In this document: positions 1-10,553 of the stretch, in pieces | Layout: each line of letters opens with the position of its first letter | How positions within the stretch are numbered: position 1 is the first letter of the stretch | Source: Aulostomus chinensis | Taxonomy: Eukaryota > Chordata > Actinopteri > Syngnathiformes > Aulostomidae | Length of the DNA: 64,000 nucleotides | Direction of reading: 5' to 3' | NCBI GenBank assembly: GCA_037954235.1 | Contig: JBBMOA010000022.1 | Coordinates: forward strand, 4,394,001-4,458,000 | Program-made: the position numbers and the translations under genes | The notes under the pieces: generated by a model | Told to the model about the DNA's origin: nothing | The model's input: only the letters and a program-made list of their open reading frames with translations | Database searches by the model: none

Positions 1-210
1 TCAAAATGAATATGCCGCCCACTCACTGGGACACACTTGCGTGCAGCTCACACTCCAGCGGATACCAGTGGATACCAGTTCGGTGTGTCAAGATCACGGT
101 TTTACTGGCCAATGCACAGAACCGCCTTTTTGAGACGAGTTTACATAACTGATGTAGCCAATAACACAAGTACACCCCCGTTCAGAGAGCAAAGGACCTT
201 CAATTCTAAA
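1..210. other. non-coding flank, nothing recognised
   Basis: I see no coding exon, RNA gene or repeat here apart from a short local echo of 'gataccagt' near 60-80. Its right edge carries the left target-site duplicate of the SINE that follows. Confidence 0.5.
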
Positions 211-569
211 CAGTACTGATACATCCATCCATGCTCGACTGCTTATCCTGTTAAGGGTCGTGGGGGGTGGAGCCTATCCCTGGACGGGTCACCAGTCCAT
301 CTCAGGGCCAACACATATAGACAGACAACCATTGGCTCTCCCAGCCACACCTACGGTCAATTTAGAGTCTGGATTAACCTGGTCCCCTCTTGATGTCTTT
401 GGACTGTGGAGGAAGCTGGAGTACCAGAGAGAACCCAGCAGGCACAGGGGGAACATGGAGACTCACACAGAAAGACCCCGTGCTCCAGCCGGGACTCGAA
501 CCCGGAACCTTCTTTTTGTGAGGCGACAGCGCTGACCACTGCACCACCGTGCCACCCCAGTATTGATAC
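211..569 (-). mobile_element. tRNA-derived SINE, copy 1, with target-site duplication
   Basis: This is a short non-autonomous retroposon on the minus strand, the most complete of four related copies in the window. Read on the minus strand it starts with a tRNA-like RNA polymerase III head. An A-box-like tggtgcagtgg lies at 536-546 and a perfect B box ggttcgagtcc at 492-502, about 34 bp apart as in a tRNA gene. A body follows that shares long blocks with the other copies, and the end is a ggat-type simple tail at 221-230. The insertion is bracketed by 'cagtactgatac' (211-222) and 'cagtattgatac' (558-569), 11 of 12 bases identical, which is the expected target-site duplication of LINE-driven insertion. 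Open frames across it are fortuitous. I cannot assign a formal family name without a repeat library. Confidence 0.85.
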
Positions 570-2530
570 GTTAGAATGTACATCAAGATGAAGTAAAACT
601 TTATACAGTTCGGGGAGATAATCACTTAATTTCCTCTAAAACTGGCATGTTACTGTAAGTTTGACTGCTTCTCCGTCCTTCAAGCGTGGACGTTTAGCTC
701 AGACCGAAGAGTAGAACCGTCACTCCTGCGCGTTACAGAGGGTCACAACGGCGTCTCTCCATCGCGACACCTTTGATGACACTTTAAACAAAACGTCAAA
801 AAACTTTCTGGGACGACTCAAACGCAGCAGAGCGGATAGTTGAGCGTCTTGTTCCAGGATGAAGCCGCACGGCACTGAACTCCACATGGACACTAAATCA
901 CATCAACACAACAAATGACGACGCAAAGCCCTCACTGGTTCCTGTGTAGTAGGACAGCATTTAGAAATCATCCAAGCTAACGAAAAAATTAACAGTTGAG
1001 ACTCCTGTTATCAGGTTTCATTCAGTTTTGTTTTGTTTTTTTAAATTCCAAAGCCACACGTGTCTTTGCATTATCGCTCCCCTGAATAATATGAAATCCG
1101 AGTATTTTAATCTTGTGATTTACTACGATTAATCACGAGTATGGGCATCTGTGCTCGTGAAGCATCCTGCCCGCGTGCACAGAACGTTCCAGTCCACGTT
1201 TAAAGACGTGCTTGTTGTTTTCTGCCAGTCGTGACTGCAGGAGCAGCCAGGTTGTGTTTACGCTGCAGCCGGAGCTGCGAGCCAATCATGCAAATATTCC
1301 TAAAGAGGGCTGGTGAGAGACGCATTCCTCCAGGCTTCAGGTGCATCAGATGCATCCTGCTAAAGCTCCCGGTCATGATTTCAACACCAGCGATACAGTC
1401 GAGCTGGGATTGCAATCCAATTTCAGTTAATACTCTACCTTTAGGAGAAGTTCTGGGAAATCAGCTTTTAATCCCTGGTTGTGTGTTGTGGCTTAGAGCC
1501 CAACAAAGTCAACATCTCCTCTGAATCGCACCTGCGTTTGGTTTGGAACGCTCACACCAGACGTAACTGGTTAACAGGGTGCAAACTGGCTGAACTTGAT
1601 GAGAACACTACGAATGGAAGCGAACACGTCATGACCGCGTCCTCCTCCGCTGCAGCAAACTCAAAGTGTGGGGGTTTTATTTCAACGTTCTGGTGAATAT
1701 TTCAAATCACACATAAACCCCTTCGATCTTTTTATTTCACAATGCACACTGGGGCTGCGCAGTTCATCGAGATTCATCCAGAATCACAGTTAAAGCCTAA
1801 TCGTGTGTCAAAATAGGTCTTTTTTAAATTGAGTATGGTGTTGCCTGAGGGATGTCCTGCCTCCGCTACAGATTCTCCTCAAATCTGACCGTAAACATTT
1901 TGAGTTTTTCCCTCTGACATCAAAACCATCAGTCATAATAATCGCAGTTGGATATTTTGTTCCAAACGCTGCGGCTGTCGTACACCCAGTATGTCAAACA
2001 GCATAATAAAACTTGACTTCCGAATGTGTTTTCTGTCCGTGTGAAATCCAGATTCTTCTCATCATTTCAGCTGCATTCATTACAAGCACATTTCATTAAC
2101 AATTAAACACTCCCAATCTGCTTGGACCCCTGATCGCTGCTGCTCGCGGCTACATTTTGATCACCAATTTTAGATCTCCACTTTCACTGAAACTAATACA
2201 TAATAATCAACAACGCCAACAATCCTCGGCTGCTGCTGTAATTTTGAAGCACTGTATTTAGCGCCTTTAATTCCTGCAGTTCAAACGTGTCCCGTTTGTG
2301 TACGTTGTGTAATTTGCTGTGCCGTCTCTTCTGAACGCTAGATTTGCTGTGCCGGAGTGTTCCTGTACTCTGTTGAGGATACACAATGTGCTGCGCGGTG
2401 TGTTTTTCCTCTGTTCTCGCTCCCCAGTGCCTCTTCTATCCCTCTTTGCCATCTGCCTCAACCTGGCCTATCACAGACGCACCTTGAAGAGGAACGTTTC
2501 ACCCTCCTATCACCACAGTGTGCACCTAAT
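570..2530. other. non-coding stretch without recognised features
   Basis: Mixed-composition sequence with short A and T runs. No exon with a plausible domain, RNA gene or repeat copy was recognised. Short open frames at 1231-1524 and 1481-1696 have no familiar protein content. An open frame that begins at 2319 runs into the microsatellite region and looks fortuitous. Confidence 0.5.
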
Positions 2531-3012
2531 CATCCTGATACGTGTGTGTGTGTGTGTGGACCTCAATGCGCCGGCGCTGCGTGGTCAATCGTGGTTTCTT
2601 TCTGAGTTTCGTGGTGCATGCTGGGAGATTGCTCAATCTCATCTGATCTGGTGGGCAGCGGCGCGTCCATCCCAGGGATTAAACCCAAGCACAGCCAATC
2701 ACACACTTCCACCGTCTCATCCTGACCTCCTTTTTTTGTTTAGCTCAATTTCCTTCCTCTTTCTCTGGATCTCATTGTGCGTAAATTATTCCGACGTCCC
2801 TCAATCGTCTTGTGTGTCTTCACCAGTTCATCAACCAGTAATTCAGTCAGTGAGTAAGTTGCCGTCCCCGCCGGAACGTCCATTATTTCATTTCTTTCTG
2901 GTTATTTGTCAAAATGCTTCTGCCTCTCCCGCAATCCATCTCTAATGCTTCCAATTTCACACTTTCACTGTCACAACATGCACTTAATTACAACGCCTGC
3001 AACTGTTCACAC

Positions 3013-3053
<41 letters not shown>

Positions 3054-3281
3054 ACATGACCGGCATTTCTAATTCCAGGACCTGCCAATCAAATTGTCTC
3101 CTTCATGGAAACAAAAGGAAGTCTGACATGAACCCCCAACTCCACGCGTCAGGGTTCCCCCGAAGGAATTCTGCCCAGAGTCACGGTCACCAAGGCGATG
3201 GGTGCCTTTGCAACGAGATAGGCAGCTGCAGGAATCGACGAACAGCTGTTCATTTGCAGCCACATCTGGCACTTTTTCATT

Positions 3282-3321
<40 letters not shown>

Positions 3322-3530
3322 TCCGAGCACAGTAAGGGTCTCATGAGAAGAGCAGCTTGTTGCCATGTGAGTGTGTGCTCACGCATGCGTGTGAGTGAGT
3401 GCATGTGTGTTCATTCACATGAGGGAGCAAGTGGGGGGGTGGGGGGGGGTTGCATGTTAAACCGCTACATATGTGTTTTCCTCCAGGCTAACTTTTACTA
3501 CGTGGGGAGCAGCACAGTGTGTTAATTTTC
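2531..3530. repeat. CA/GT microsatellite cluster and G-rich run
   Basis: Holds a short GT array near 2541-2557, a CA array at 3008-3049 with one cg interruption, and a CA array at 3283-3320. A G-rich run of 7+9 G split by one T lies at 3433-3449. The open frame spanning 2319-2945 is a consequence of pyrimidine-rich low-complexity sequence, and the histidine/threonine-rich frames at 2906-3525 are translations of the CA arrays. No gene is supported. Confidence 0.9.
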
Positions 3531-4209
3531 AGAAACATATCTCCAGTTTATTGTTTCGCCCTCCTCCCACCCAAATGAAAAGTATAATTATGTAAAACAT
3601 CCATTTACACACTTGGTTGGCGGTACGCTGCGGAAAGCCAGAGAACGATGAGCCGTGTTTGCATTTGGAAAGCAGCGGCGGAGAGATAAGTGTGTCTGTG
3701 CAAACCAGCTGGAGTCAAACACTGCGCGCACAAGGACCTGCAGCCAAACTTGTTTGACTTGGTGCTGCTCCTCACCCATTCCCCTTTGTTGTTATTGTCG
3801 TTTTGAAGGATTGGCGCTTTTCCTTTCTGCCAAATTTAACCATCTTGGCGTCCCACCACTTAAAAAACTCCGCTGAAGGAAGTTTCACCTTCGGCTGTTG
3901 TCCCCTTCGTCCTTCAGCTGGGTAACAGAAAAAAAACACTTCTAAAAAGCTTGCCGATGCGGACTCGTAATTGTGATGAATTCAGAATTGTGAGACAGAG
4001 AGGGAAAGTTAAGATACAAAGAGTCATGATTATTACGGAGGGTTTAAATGTATGAGGGATCTGCCCCATACTTGAATGGTTCCTCCAAATCAGCCTCACG
4101 GTTTTCCCCCCTAATCCTGCAGACGGACAAACGGATTACAGAACCTCCTGGTGAGATATGAAGGTAAAGATGAAAAGATAATTACGACATTAAATCTAAA
4201 TAATCGTTC
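3531..4209. other. non-coding stretch, no recognised features
   Basis: No exon or RNA gene seen. The part after about 3950 contains scattered 'cagaattgtgag' and 'gttaagatacaaag' pieces that resemble the degenerate 21-bp array just downstream, so the array may once have extended further left. Confidence 0.4.
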
Positions 4210-4440
4210 AAGTCATAAGTAGGAGATTTTAAATTCAGAATTTTTGAGTTGAAAAGTGAAATTCGAGATTTAAAAAAGTCACAATTTTGACTGAAAGGCA
4301 AAATTAAGATGTAAAGTTACGAGACAAAAAAAACACAATTGTGAGGCTTTAAGTCAAATTTAAGATAAAAATGAAATCACGAGATTACAAAAAAAAAGCA
4401 CAGATACAAATTAAAAAGACAAAACTTAATCTCATATACA
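4210..4440. repeat. degenerate 21-bp minisatellite (aagtca...gagatt type)
   Basis: Four consecutive units of exactly 21 bp can be laid out at 4210-4230, 4231-4251, 4252-4272 and 4273-4293. Each has an A-rich start, then a 'gtcacaatt/tcagaattt' core, then a 'gag'-type step. Further right the same words recur ('cacaattgtgagg', 'aagtcaaatttaaga', 'aatcacgagatta') with units of 18-20 bp. Unit identity is low, so this is an old array. It is AT-rich and non-coding. Confidence 0.55.
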
Positions 4441-4522
4441 GGATTTAACGATGGAATCCTTCACTATCAAGGCAAATATTCATAATTGAACTGCAGGAAG
4501 GAGCTTTTCAAGGTGGAGCCAG

Positions 4523-4572
4523 GTACTCCTACTACTACTACTACGACTACTACTACTACTACTACTACTACA
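4523..4572. repeat. (ACT)n trinucleotide array
   Basis: About sixteen act/cta repeats with one 'cga' interruption. The polythreonine frame through it (from 4486) is a by-product of the repeat. Confidence 0.95.
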
Positions 4573-4639
4573 AGAGATACTATACTAATGGCTGAACTGT
4601 TTAAGACAGGAAAGTCATTGATTGGCCTCGGCATAAGTG

Positions 4640-4870
4640 TTCACATTCCATCACTTCAATCTACCTCCTCCAATCTTCCCGCCCCCGTCGTCATCATCAT
4701 CATCATCATCATCCCTCTCTCACCCGTGTCATTTTCCCTCTTTCTGTCATACCCTCCCTCCCTCTCTCCTCCACTCTTCTCTTCATCACTGTCACCGTCT
4801 CCTCCTGCTTGGATCCCTCATCTCTCTGCTCATCTTTCATCTGCCTCCCCTCCATCCCAATAAGTCAGTC
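4640..4870. repeat. (ATC)n array and pyrimidine-rich tract
   Basis: An atc/tca array lies at 4687-4713, followed by about 150 bp of almost pure C/T sequence on the + strand. Serine/proline-rich frames here are low-complexity artefacts. Confidence 0.85.
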
Positions 4871-5381
4871 CAGTTTACACAGACGGACGGACGGGGACTG
4901 GGGCGTCCATGCTCGCACGTGTATGCGTCTCCATTAGCATGCCAGTCCTCGTCATTCACATTATTTCAAAAGAAATCATCAAGAAGCTCACGTGAGTTCT
5001 TGAGCTGATCGTGTGAGAGATGCTGAAACTTTTCTCAACTGAACTTCGATTCATTTCGGGTCAGCTGAAGTTGTGCTGATAAGGAGTCATGTGTCAGGAA
5101 CTGTGGGGGCCTTAACAAAAAAAGGTCGAAGTAAGCAAGCTGGGTGAAAGCTAGAGGATGTTCAGGCTGGTTCAGAGGTCCAATCCCCTCCGCCAAGAAA
5201 TCGTAGCTTGATGTGAACCTTTAATGGTTCGCCGACATGATCCTACAAGTTCCCAACTGGATCAGAGTCTCCACGATGTGGAATCCTGTTGCATGAGAGG
5301 AACAGTGACCAGGAAATGTCATCTAGAAGAGGTTGCGTATTTTGTGTAACGTTAGCTCGTAGCTATAGCTAGCACTAGCCC
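4871..5381. other. non-coding, possible dispersed-repeat fragment
   Basis: The segment around 5180-5310 ('ctccgccaag' onward) has wording typical of teleost dispersed repeats that end in a 'cctccttggcgg' type sequence. Only this weak resemblance supports it. No coding content was recognised before the LINE begins. Confidence 0.3.
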
Positions 5382-7090
5382 CATTCGAGACCAACGATCA
5401 GCCATGATTTCATCCACATTTTTTCTGAACCGACAGAAACGGTTAAGAATTTAAAATCCACGACCTGCTGCCTTGATACGACGCCTACAAGCTTGCAGAA
5501 AAGTGTTTTTAATTGTGTCTCATCAGATGTATTGAAGATAGTAAATGTTTCTCTTCTATCAGGTCAATTTCCCAGGGCACTGAAAACTGCAGTAATGAAA
5601 CCTCTCTTAAAAAAGCCGAATCTGGACGCTTCAGTAATAAGTAGCTACAGACCCATATCTAACCTTGTGTTTTTGTCAAAGATCAATGAGAGAGTTGCCT
5701 ATCAACAAATTCACTGTTTCTTGACCCAAAACAAACTCTTCAGTGCTTTCCAGTCAGGTTTTCGACCACACCACAGCACTGAAACTGCACTTATTAAGGT
5801 GTTAAATGACATACGCCTTAATACTGATGCATCTAAAATGTCAGTATTGGTACCACTTGACCTTAGTGCTGCATTCGACACAGTCAATCACAACCTGTTG
5901 CTTGACAGACTGGAGAGGTGGGTTGGACTTTCTGGTGCGGTGCTAAATTGGCTCAGATCTTACCTAGAAGATCACCTTCCTTGTCTCGCTTTGGAACTGT
6001 GAATCTGAGCGAACAAAGATGACATGCGGGGTCCCGCAAGGCTCTATTCTTGGGCCACGTTTGTTCAACATCTATATGCTCCCACTGGCCCAGGTCATAG
6101 AGCATCATAACATCTCTTACCACTCGTATGCTGATGACACACAACTTTATATTACAGTGTCACCATGCGATTACAGTCCACTGCATTCACTGAGTGACTG
6201 TGTCCTACATGTCAATCGGAGGATGGGCCAGAATTTTCTCCAGCTCAATGCAGAAAAGACGGAAGTCATTGTGTTTGGTCCCGAAAACGCAAGGCTTGAG
6301 GTCAGCAGCCAACTCGACTAAATGACACTACAAACCACCGACCAAGCTGGAAACCTTGGTGTTGTTATGGACTTAGACCTGAATTTTAAGAGCCACATAA
6401 AAACTATCACTAAACCAGCCTATTGTCATCTCAAAAACACTGCACGAATGAAAGGATTTCTCTCTAAACAAGACATGGAAAAACTCGTCCATGCATTTAT
6501 TCTTAGTAGGCTAGATTATTGTCATGGTGTCTTTACAGGTCTCAGTAAAAAAATCAATCAAGCACCTGCAGCTCATCCAGAATGCTGCTGCCAGAGTCCT
6601 GAGCAACACTAAGAAAATGGACCACATGACACCTGTCCTTACATCACTGCACTGGCTCCCTGTGTGTCAAAGGATTGAGTTCAAAATCCAGACCCCTCAG
6701 GTCATCAGGGACGGGTCTACTCGGCGTCCCCAGGGTCAGAACCAAGCAGGGGGAAGCTGCTTTCAGCTTCTGTGGTCCACACCTGTGGAACAAACTCCCT
6801 GAACCTCTGAGGGGGGCACAAACTGTCAGCTCATTTAAATCAGGGCTGAAAACACTGCTGTGTACTGCAGCCTTCTTATCGTGTGTCGATTTGGTATTGA
6901 TGGATTGATTTAATACTGATTCGTCTGCTGTCGAATTGATTTTAAACTGTTTTACTGATTTTAAATGACTTTTGAACATTTTAATTCACTTATTCGATCT
7001 TAAACTGTTCTTAACTTTCATTTCTCTCTTTACCTCTGTAAAGCACTATGAATTGCATTGTGCATGAATGGTGCTATACAAATAAATGAA
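5382..7090 (+). mobile_element. L2-clade (Maui-like) LINE, 5'-truncated and broken
   Basis: This is a dead copy of a non-LTR retrotransposon. What remains runs from the linker ahead of the reverse transcriptase to the 3' end; the endonuclease part is missing. L2-type wording is recognisable upstream of 5493 ('STTCCLD', about 5457-5477). The tail at 7030-7085, 'tgtaaagcactatgaattgc' followed by 'ggtgctatacaaataaa', is the usual L2-type 3' end, with the simple tail 'aataaatgaa' at 7081-7090. Left end is uncertain, and I could not define a target-site duplication. Confidence 0.85.
5421..6908 (+). pseudogene. reverse transcriptase ORF2 of the L2 LINE, disrupted
   Basis: Its ancestor copied the LINE RNA into DNA at the target site. 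The RT blocks appear in order: 'SSYRPISNL', 'QSGFRPHHSTETAL', 'LDLSAAFDTVNH' (first catalytic Asp, about 5880), 'GVPQGSILGP' (about 6029-6058) and the catalytic 'YADD' box at 6127-6138. The frame is broken four ways: a frameshift between about 5967 and 5977; an in-frame TAA at 6319-6321; a frameshift at the A7 run at 6547-6553; and an internal deletion with frame change near 6685-6697, which removes the segment normally between 'RIEFKI' and 'PLRSS'. The C-terminal block 'PHLWNKLPEPLR' is present, and the last frame stops at 6906-6908. Not functional. Assignment to the L2 group is from remembered family wording. Confidence 0.85.
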
Positions 7091-8666
7091 TCCCAGGTTG
7101 TTTGTTGGCGAGATCTTCAGTCTCCCGAACCATCGCTTGGAAATTGTTGTTGGAATCCATTCTGGAATGTGACGTCTGCTGTGGACTTCCTTGCAATTAA
7201 AAGTTAAAAACTGATTCAAATTTCTTGTCCATGCCATGTCTTTAAAACCAGTTAAGATGTGAAACTCCTCCAGTGTGGACCAGGCATTGAATATGACGGC
7301 TTCATAATCAGCACGGTTACTTAAAAAAGCAGCTCTTCACTGTCTCAAAGCGACCAACCCATCCAAAACACTTCATTTTGCTTTACCTTCACGCAAATAA
7401 ATAGCAGAACGCATTCAATGGGGACTCAACCGTGAAATTTAATGGAAGGATTTCTCACTTCTCTTTAACATTTTCAGCAACACGGGGTCTTGGTCATGGC
7501 CCCGACGAAGCAAAGAGTGAGCAGCTTTTTTCTAGTAACTCTCTGTTAACCAGCAGTCAACAACCACACGGAGAAAGAAATCCATCAGAGCAGGGCACGC
7601 TTCTTCAGCCTCAATAGACCAGAGGGCAACGCAGGCCGAGACTGGGATTTTCTTGAAGCGATGGAAACAACTCTTCTCAGCATTTGAACTTGGTTGCCTT
7701 TTGATTTAGTCTTAAAGCGACTCTTATTAAGCAATCTGACGTTTTTGGCATGTTCTTGAAAAGCAATTCCAGGAAATGTAGGGAGTCAATGATTTATGTT
7801 CACGGGTGGCATGTCGAGTGATAGAGTTTACAAGTAAATCACCACACTTGCCACTACGGTTTCATGAAACCCAACACCCTTCCCTCTCCGTTTCTCCCTC
7901 CGGTCTGAAAACTTCTGCAAAATTCTACATCATAAAGTGAAAGACGGCCAAAAAAAAAAAGAAAAATAAGAGCTAAAATTAAAAAAAGAACAAACTTGCT
8001 GGAACCACATCGCATCCAACACTTGGCTGCAGCGCCGTTGGCTGCAGGCAGGTTGTGGTTTGTGTGAGAAGGAAAACTCGATTAAGATTTCAACAGCTCT
8101 TTGCTCTTTAGCTGTCCGAATTTGTAGTCAGGGTTTGTAATGGCGGAACGATGGAGAGGACGACGGGAATGAAGATGGAATTCATGTTTGTGGTCAGCAG
8201 TCTCAACCTGGACCGCAGTTTTTGTGAATTTTTTATTTTTTTTTTAAATTTGATGCAACAATCAACTGGGAGATTCTGATCCAAGGTCTGTGTAAAAAAG
8301 TACAGTTTTTGGCTTCGCGAGACGGGATTTCTTCCTTGAACCGTGCTTCACCTCTCCGCTGAGATTCAGGAAAATTGGACAGGAAGTTTTTCAAAATCCT
8401 GCTGAAATACATGGAAGTACAACCAAAAATATAATCTCATTGGCAGGGGGTAGTAGAGAGTAGTCAGCAGGCATGTGCCTCCAAGGAAATCAGCCAAACC
8501 CAATGCACAAAAGTAAAAAATAATCTCTATGTTAAAGGAAAATATCTGACCAAGTGGAGTCCAGTTAGGGTGAAATATCAGAAGCAGTAGCTTTGCCACG
8601 TTAAGACCGTTAGCACAGTAATCCATCACCAAGTTCCTAAAGAGATACTTCACTAATTGAGTGTAT

Positions 8667-8668
<2 letters not shown>
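7091..8668. other. non-coding stretch, nothing recognised
   Basis: Mixed composition with A-rich patches near 7950-7990 and T-rich near 8228-8250. No exon, RNA gene or repeat copy was recognised. Confidence 0.45.

Positions 8669-8707
<39 letters not shown>
8669..8707. repeat. (GT)n microsatellite
   Basis: About nineteen uninterrupted GT units. The minus-strand frame over 8366-8842 reads through it and is not a gene. Confidence 0.97.
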
Positions 8708-8708
<1 letters not shown>

Positions 8709-9318
8709 AGCTGACAAAGATGTTCTTCCCTCCGTCGGGACTTCTTAAGAGACTCCAGAGTTAATGAATAACCCTCCGTTTGGTGCTTCTTCTTTTTTTT
8801 TTGTCTGGCAAAAATCAGTTGAACCAACTCGCACCCGTGCACAGTGGCGCGGAGTGACAGGTTGTTTCTGCATTCTGGAGTGACGGAGAAGTACCGCAGG
8901 GGGTCAACGCATCTTTATGAGCTCAGGTCACCTATTTGCGAGTGCTTGAACGGTGAAACAGGATTTTTTTCGGGTGAAGTGCTGCGTTTCCCTTTTCAAA
9001 CCCAAGCCAACTTTCAGCACTTTGTGTCTGGCCAAAAAATCTCGTTGCCCCAGAATTGACCAGGTTCTTGGCGAGATGCGAGATCTCTCCACCCTGCTTC
9101 AGTAACACCTCCCTGCGAGTTTTTGCGTCATCCTGACATCTGCTTCGTTGGGCCTCTTAATTAAGGGAGACTCCAGGAATGATGGAAGTCATACGGATGC
9201 ATCAGGTGCAGGTTCATGACTCCAGTGATTCCCACAGCAGACCATCCACCATGCACCAGTTGGTCACCTGCACCGACTGTGAGCACCTGAGCCTGTTCCT
9301 GAGTGTAGCTGTTAGTGC
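8708..9318. other. non-coding stretch, nothing recognised
   Basis: Contains a T-rich run near 8790-8800 and otherwise unremarkable sequence. No supported coding or RNA feature. Confidence 0.45.
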
Positions 9319-9790
9319 TTGTGTGTGTGTGTGTGTGTGTACAGTATGTGAACCACCGTCTTGATAGAGAGAAGACACATATCAAGAGCCTGCCCACTGC
9401 CCCCCCCCCCCCCCCCAGCGCGCCTCGCCTTATACGGTGTTGAAGTATCCTTGAGCAGAGCACTGAACTGGATTGTTCCTGATGAGCTGCACGATAGCGC
9501 TGCCATGTGAAGAGCTTTGAGCAACCTTTTTATCATTTAAATTGAACCAGGCTTGTAAGTCATACCTCTAAAAGAGTGCAGACACACACACACACACCTG
9601 CACGCACACACAGCCCACCAGACGAAAGCAAACCAGCTGCGGCGTGTGATTCCATCATCGTGTGTGTGTGTGTGTGTGTTGGAAGGGGGGGGGATCATGT
9701 TGCAGCCTGGGCGGATGACCTCAGTTGTTTCCACAGGACAGGAGGTGAAGTGGGGCATTACACAAACACACACACACACACACACACACA
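9319..9790. repeat. alternating GT and CA arrays with a poly-C run
   Basis: In order: GT array 9319-9340, C17 run 9400-9416, CA array 9582-9597 continuing imperfectly to 9612, GT array 9660-9679, G9 run 9685-9693, and CA array 9766-9790. GT and CA arms alternate on the same strand, so they can base-pair with each other as single strands. Confidence 0.93.
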
Positions 9791-10489
9791 GACTGGATAT
9801 AAGAATGTGGAAATGTATTTAACAGTCTGAATTTGAAGTAGAAGCTAATGTCTTCAAGTACATCTGTTGTTTTTTTTTTTTCTTAAGGATCATTGTCTCT
9901 CATTTTAAAGTAGCCAGCCATCTAATTAGTCAAAGCCATGCCGATAATTCCCATAAACCCTCCACAGGTCTGGTTTATTAGTTGCTATGCCAACTCTTGA
10001 GGTAACCAAGGAGACCGCAACATTTACTGTTCTCTCCTTCAGCGCTGCTAATAACCATAACCGCAGAGGAGAATTCACCTGTTAGGTTTCATCCAATCAC
10101 AAGAGACGAGTGACACTAAACGTTCTCCATGTGCTCCCCCCCCATCAAAGAGCTCAATGCCACCGCACAGACTTTTAAATCACCCGGGCCAAACAGAGTG
10201 TGACTGTAGCCGCAGCGCGTTCATATCATTGGCAGCAGATTACAGATGCGCGCAGATACAGCTTGATTCATGTTCCAGAAGACGAGCGCGAGGACCGAGG
10301 CCTTGTGCGTTGCACGCTGACTGATAAGGAAGCGGTGAAGTTGAGTGATTTGAGTCGCGTCACTCTCTTTTGTTGGATCGGAGAAATCACTCCACTTGAA
10401 AAACTAGGACTACTTCGTCTTTGGAGTTCTCTTTGCAGTGACATCTTCTTACCGGCTGAACGCTTTTCATCCATGCTGCAACATTTGAT
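9791..10489. other. non-coding stretch, nothing recognised
   Basis: Contains a T12-type run near 9871. A frame that opens at 10200 is open into the poly-C runs but carries no recognised domain. Confidence 0.45.
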
Positions 10490-10553
10490 CCCCCCCCCCC
10501 CCTTAATGTATTCAGAAAATGTATTTCAAAGAAGACCCCCCCCCCCCCCCCCC
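10490..10553. repeat. paired poly-C runs (C13 and C18)
   Basis: C13 at 10490-10502 and C18 at 10536-10553, 33 bp apart. The minus strand therefore has two long G runs able to form G-quadruplex structures. Confidence 0.95.

Noticed and set aside
492..536. tRNA gene in the SINE head
   Set aside because: A and B boxes fit, but the sequence continues into a SINE body, repeats three more times, and has no proper acceptor stem; it is a tRNA-derived SINE, not a tRNA gene.
2319..2945. 208-codon open frame, the longest on the + strand
   Set aside because: Runs through pyrimidine-rich and GT-repeat sequence, competes with other frames, and has no recognisable domain.
3008..3346. Histidine/threonine-rich protein frames
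   Set aside because: Direct translation of CA microsatellites.
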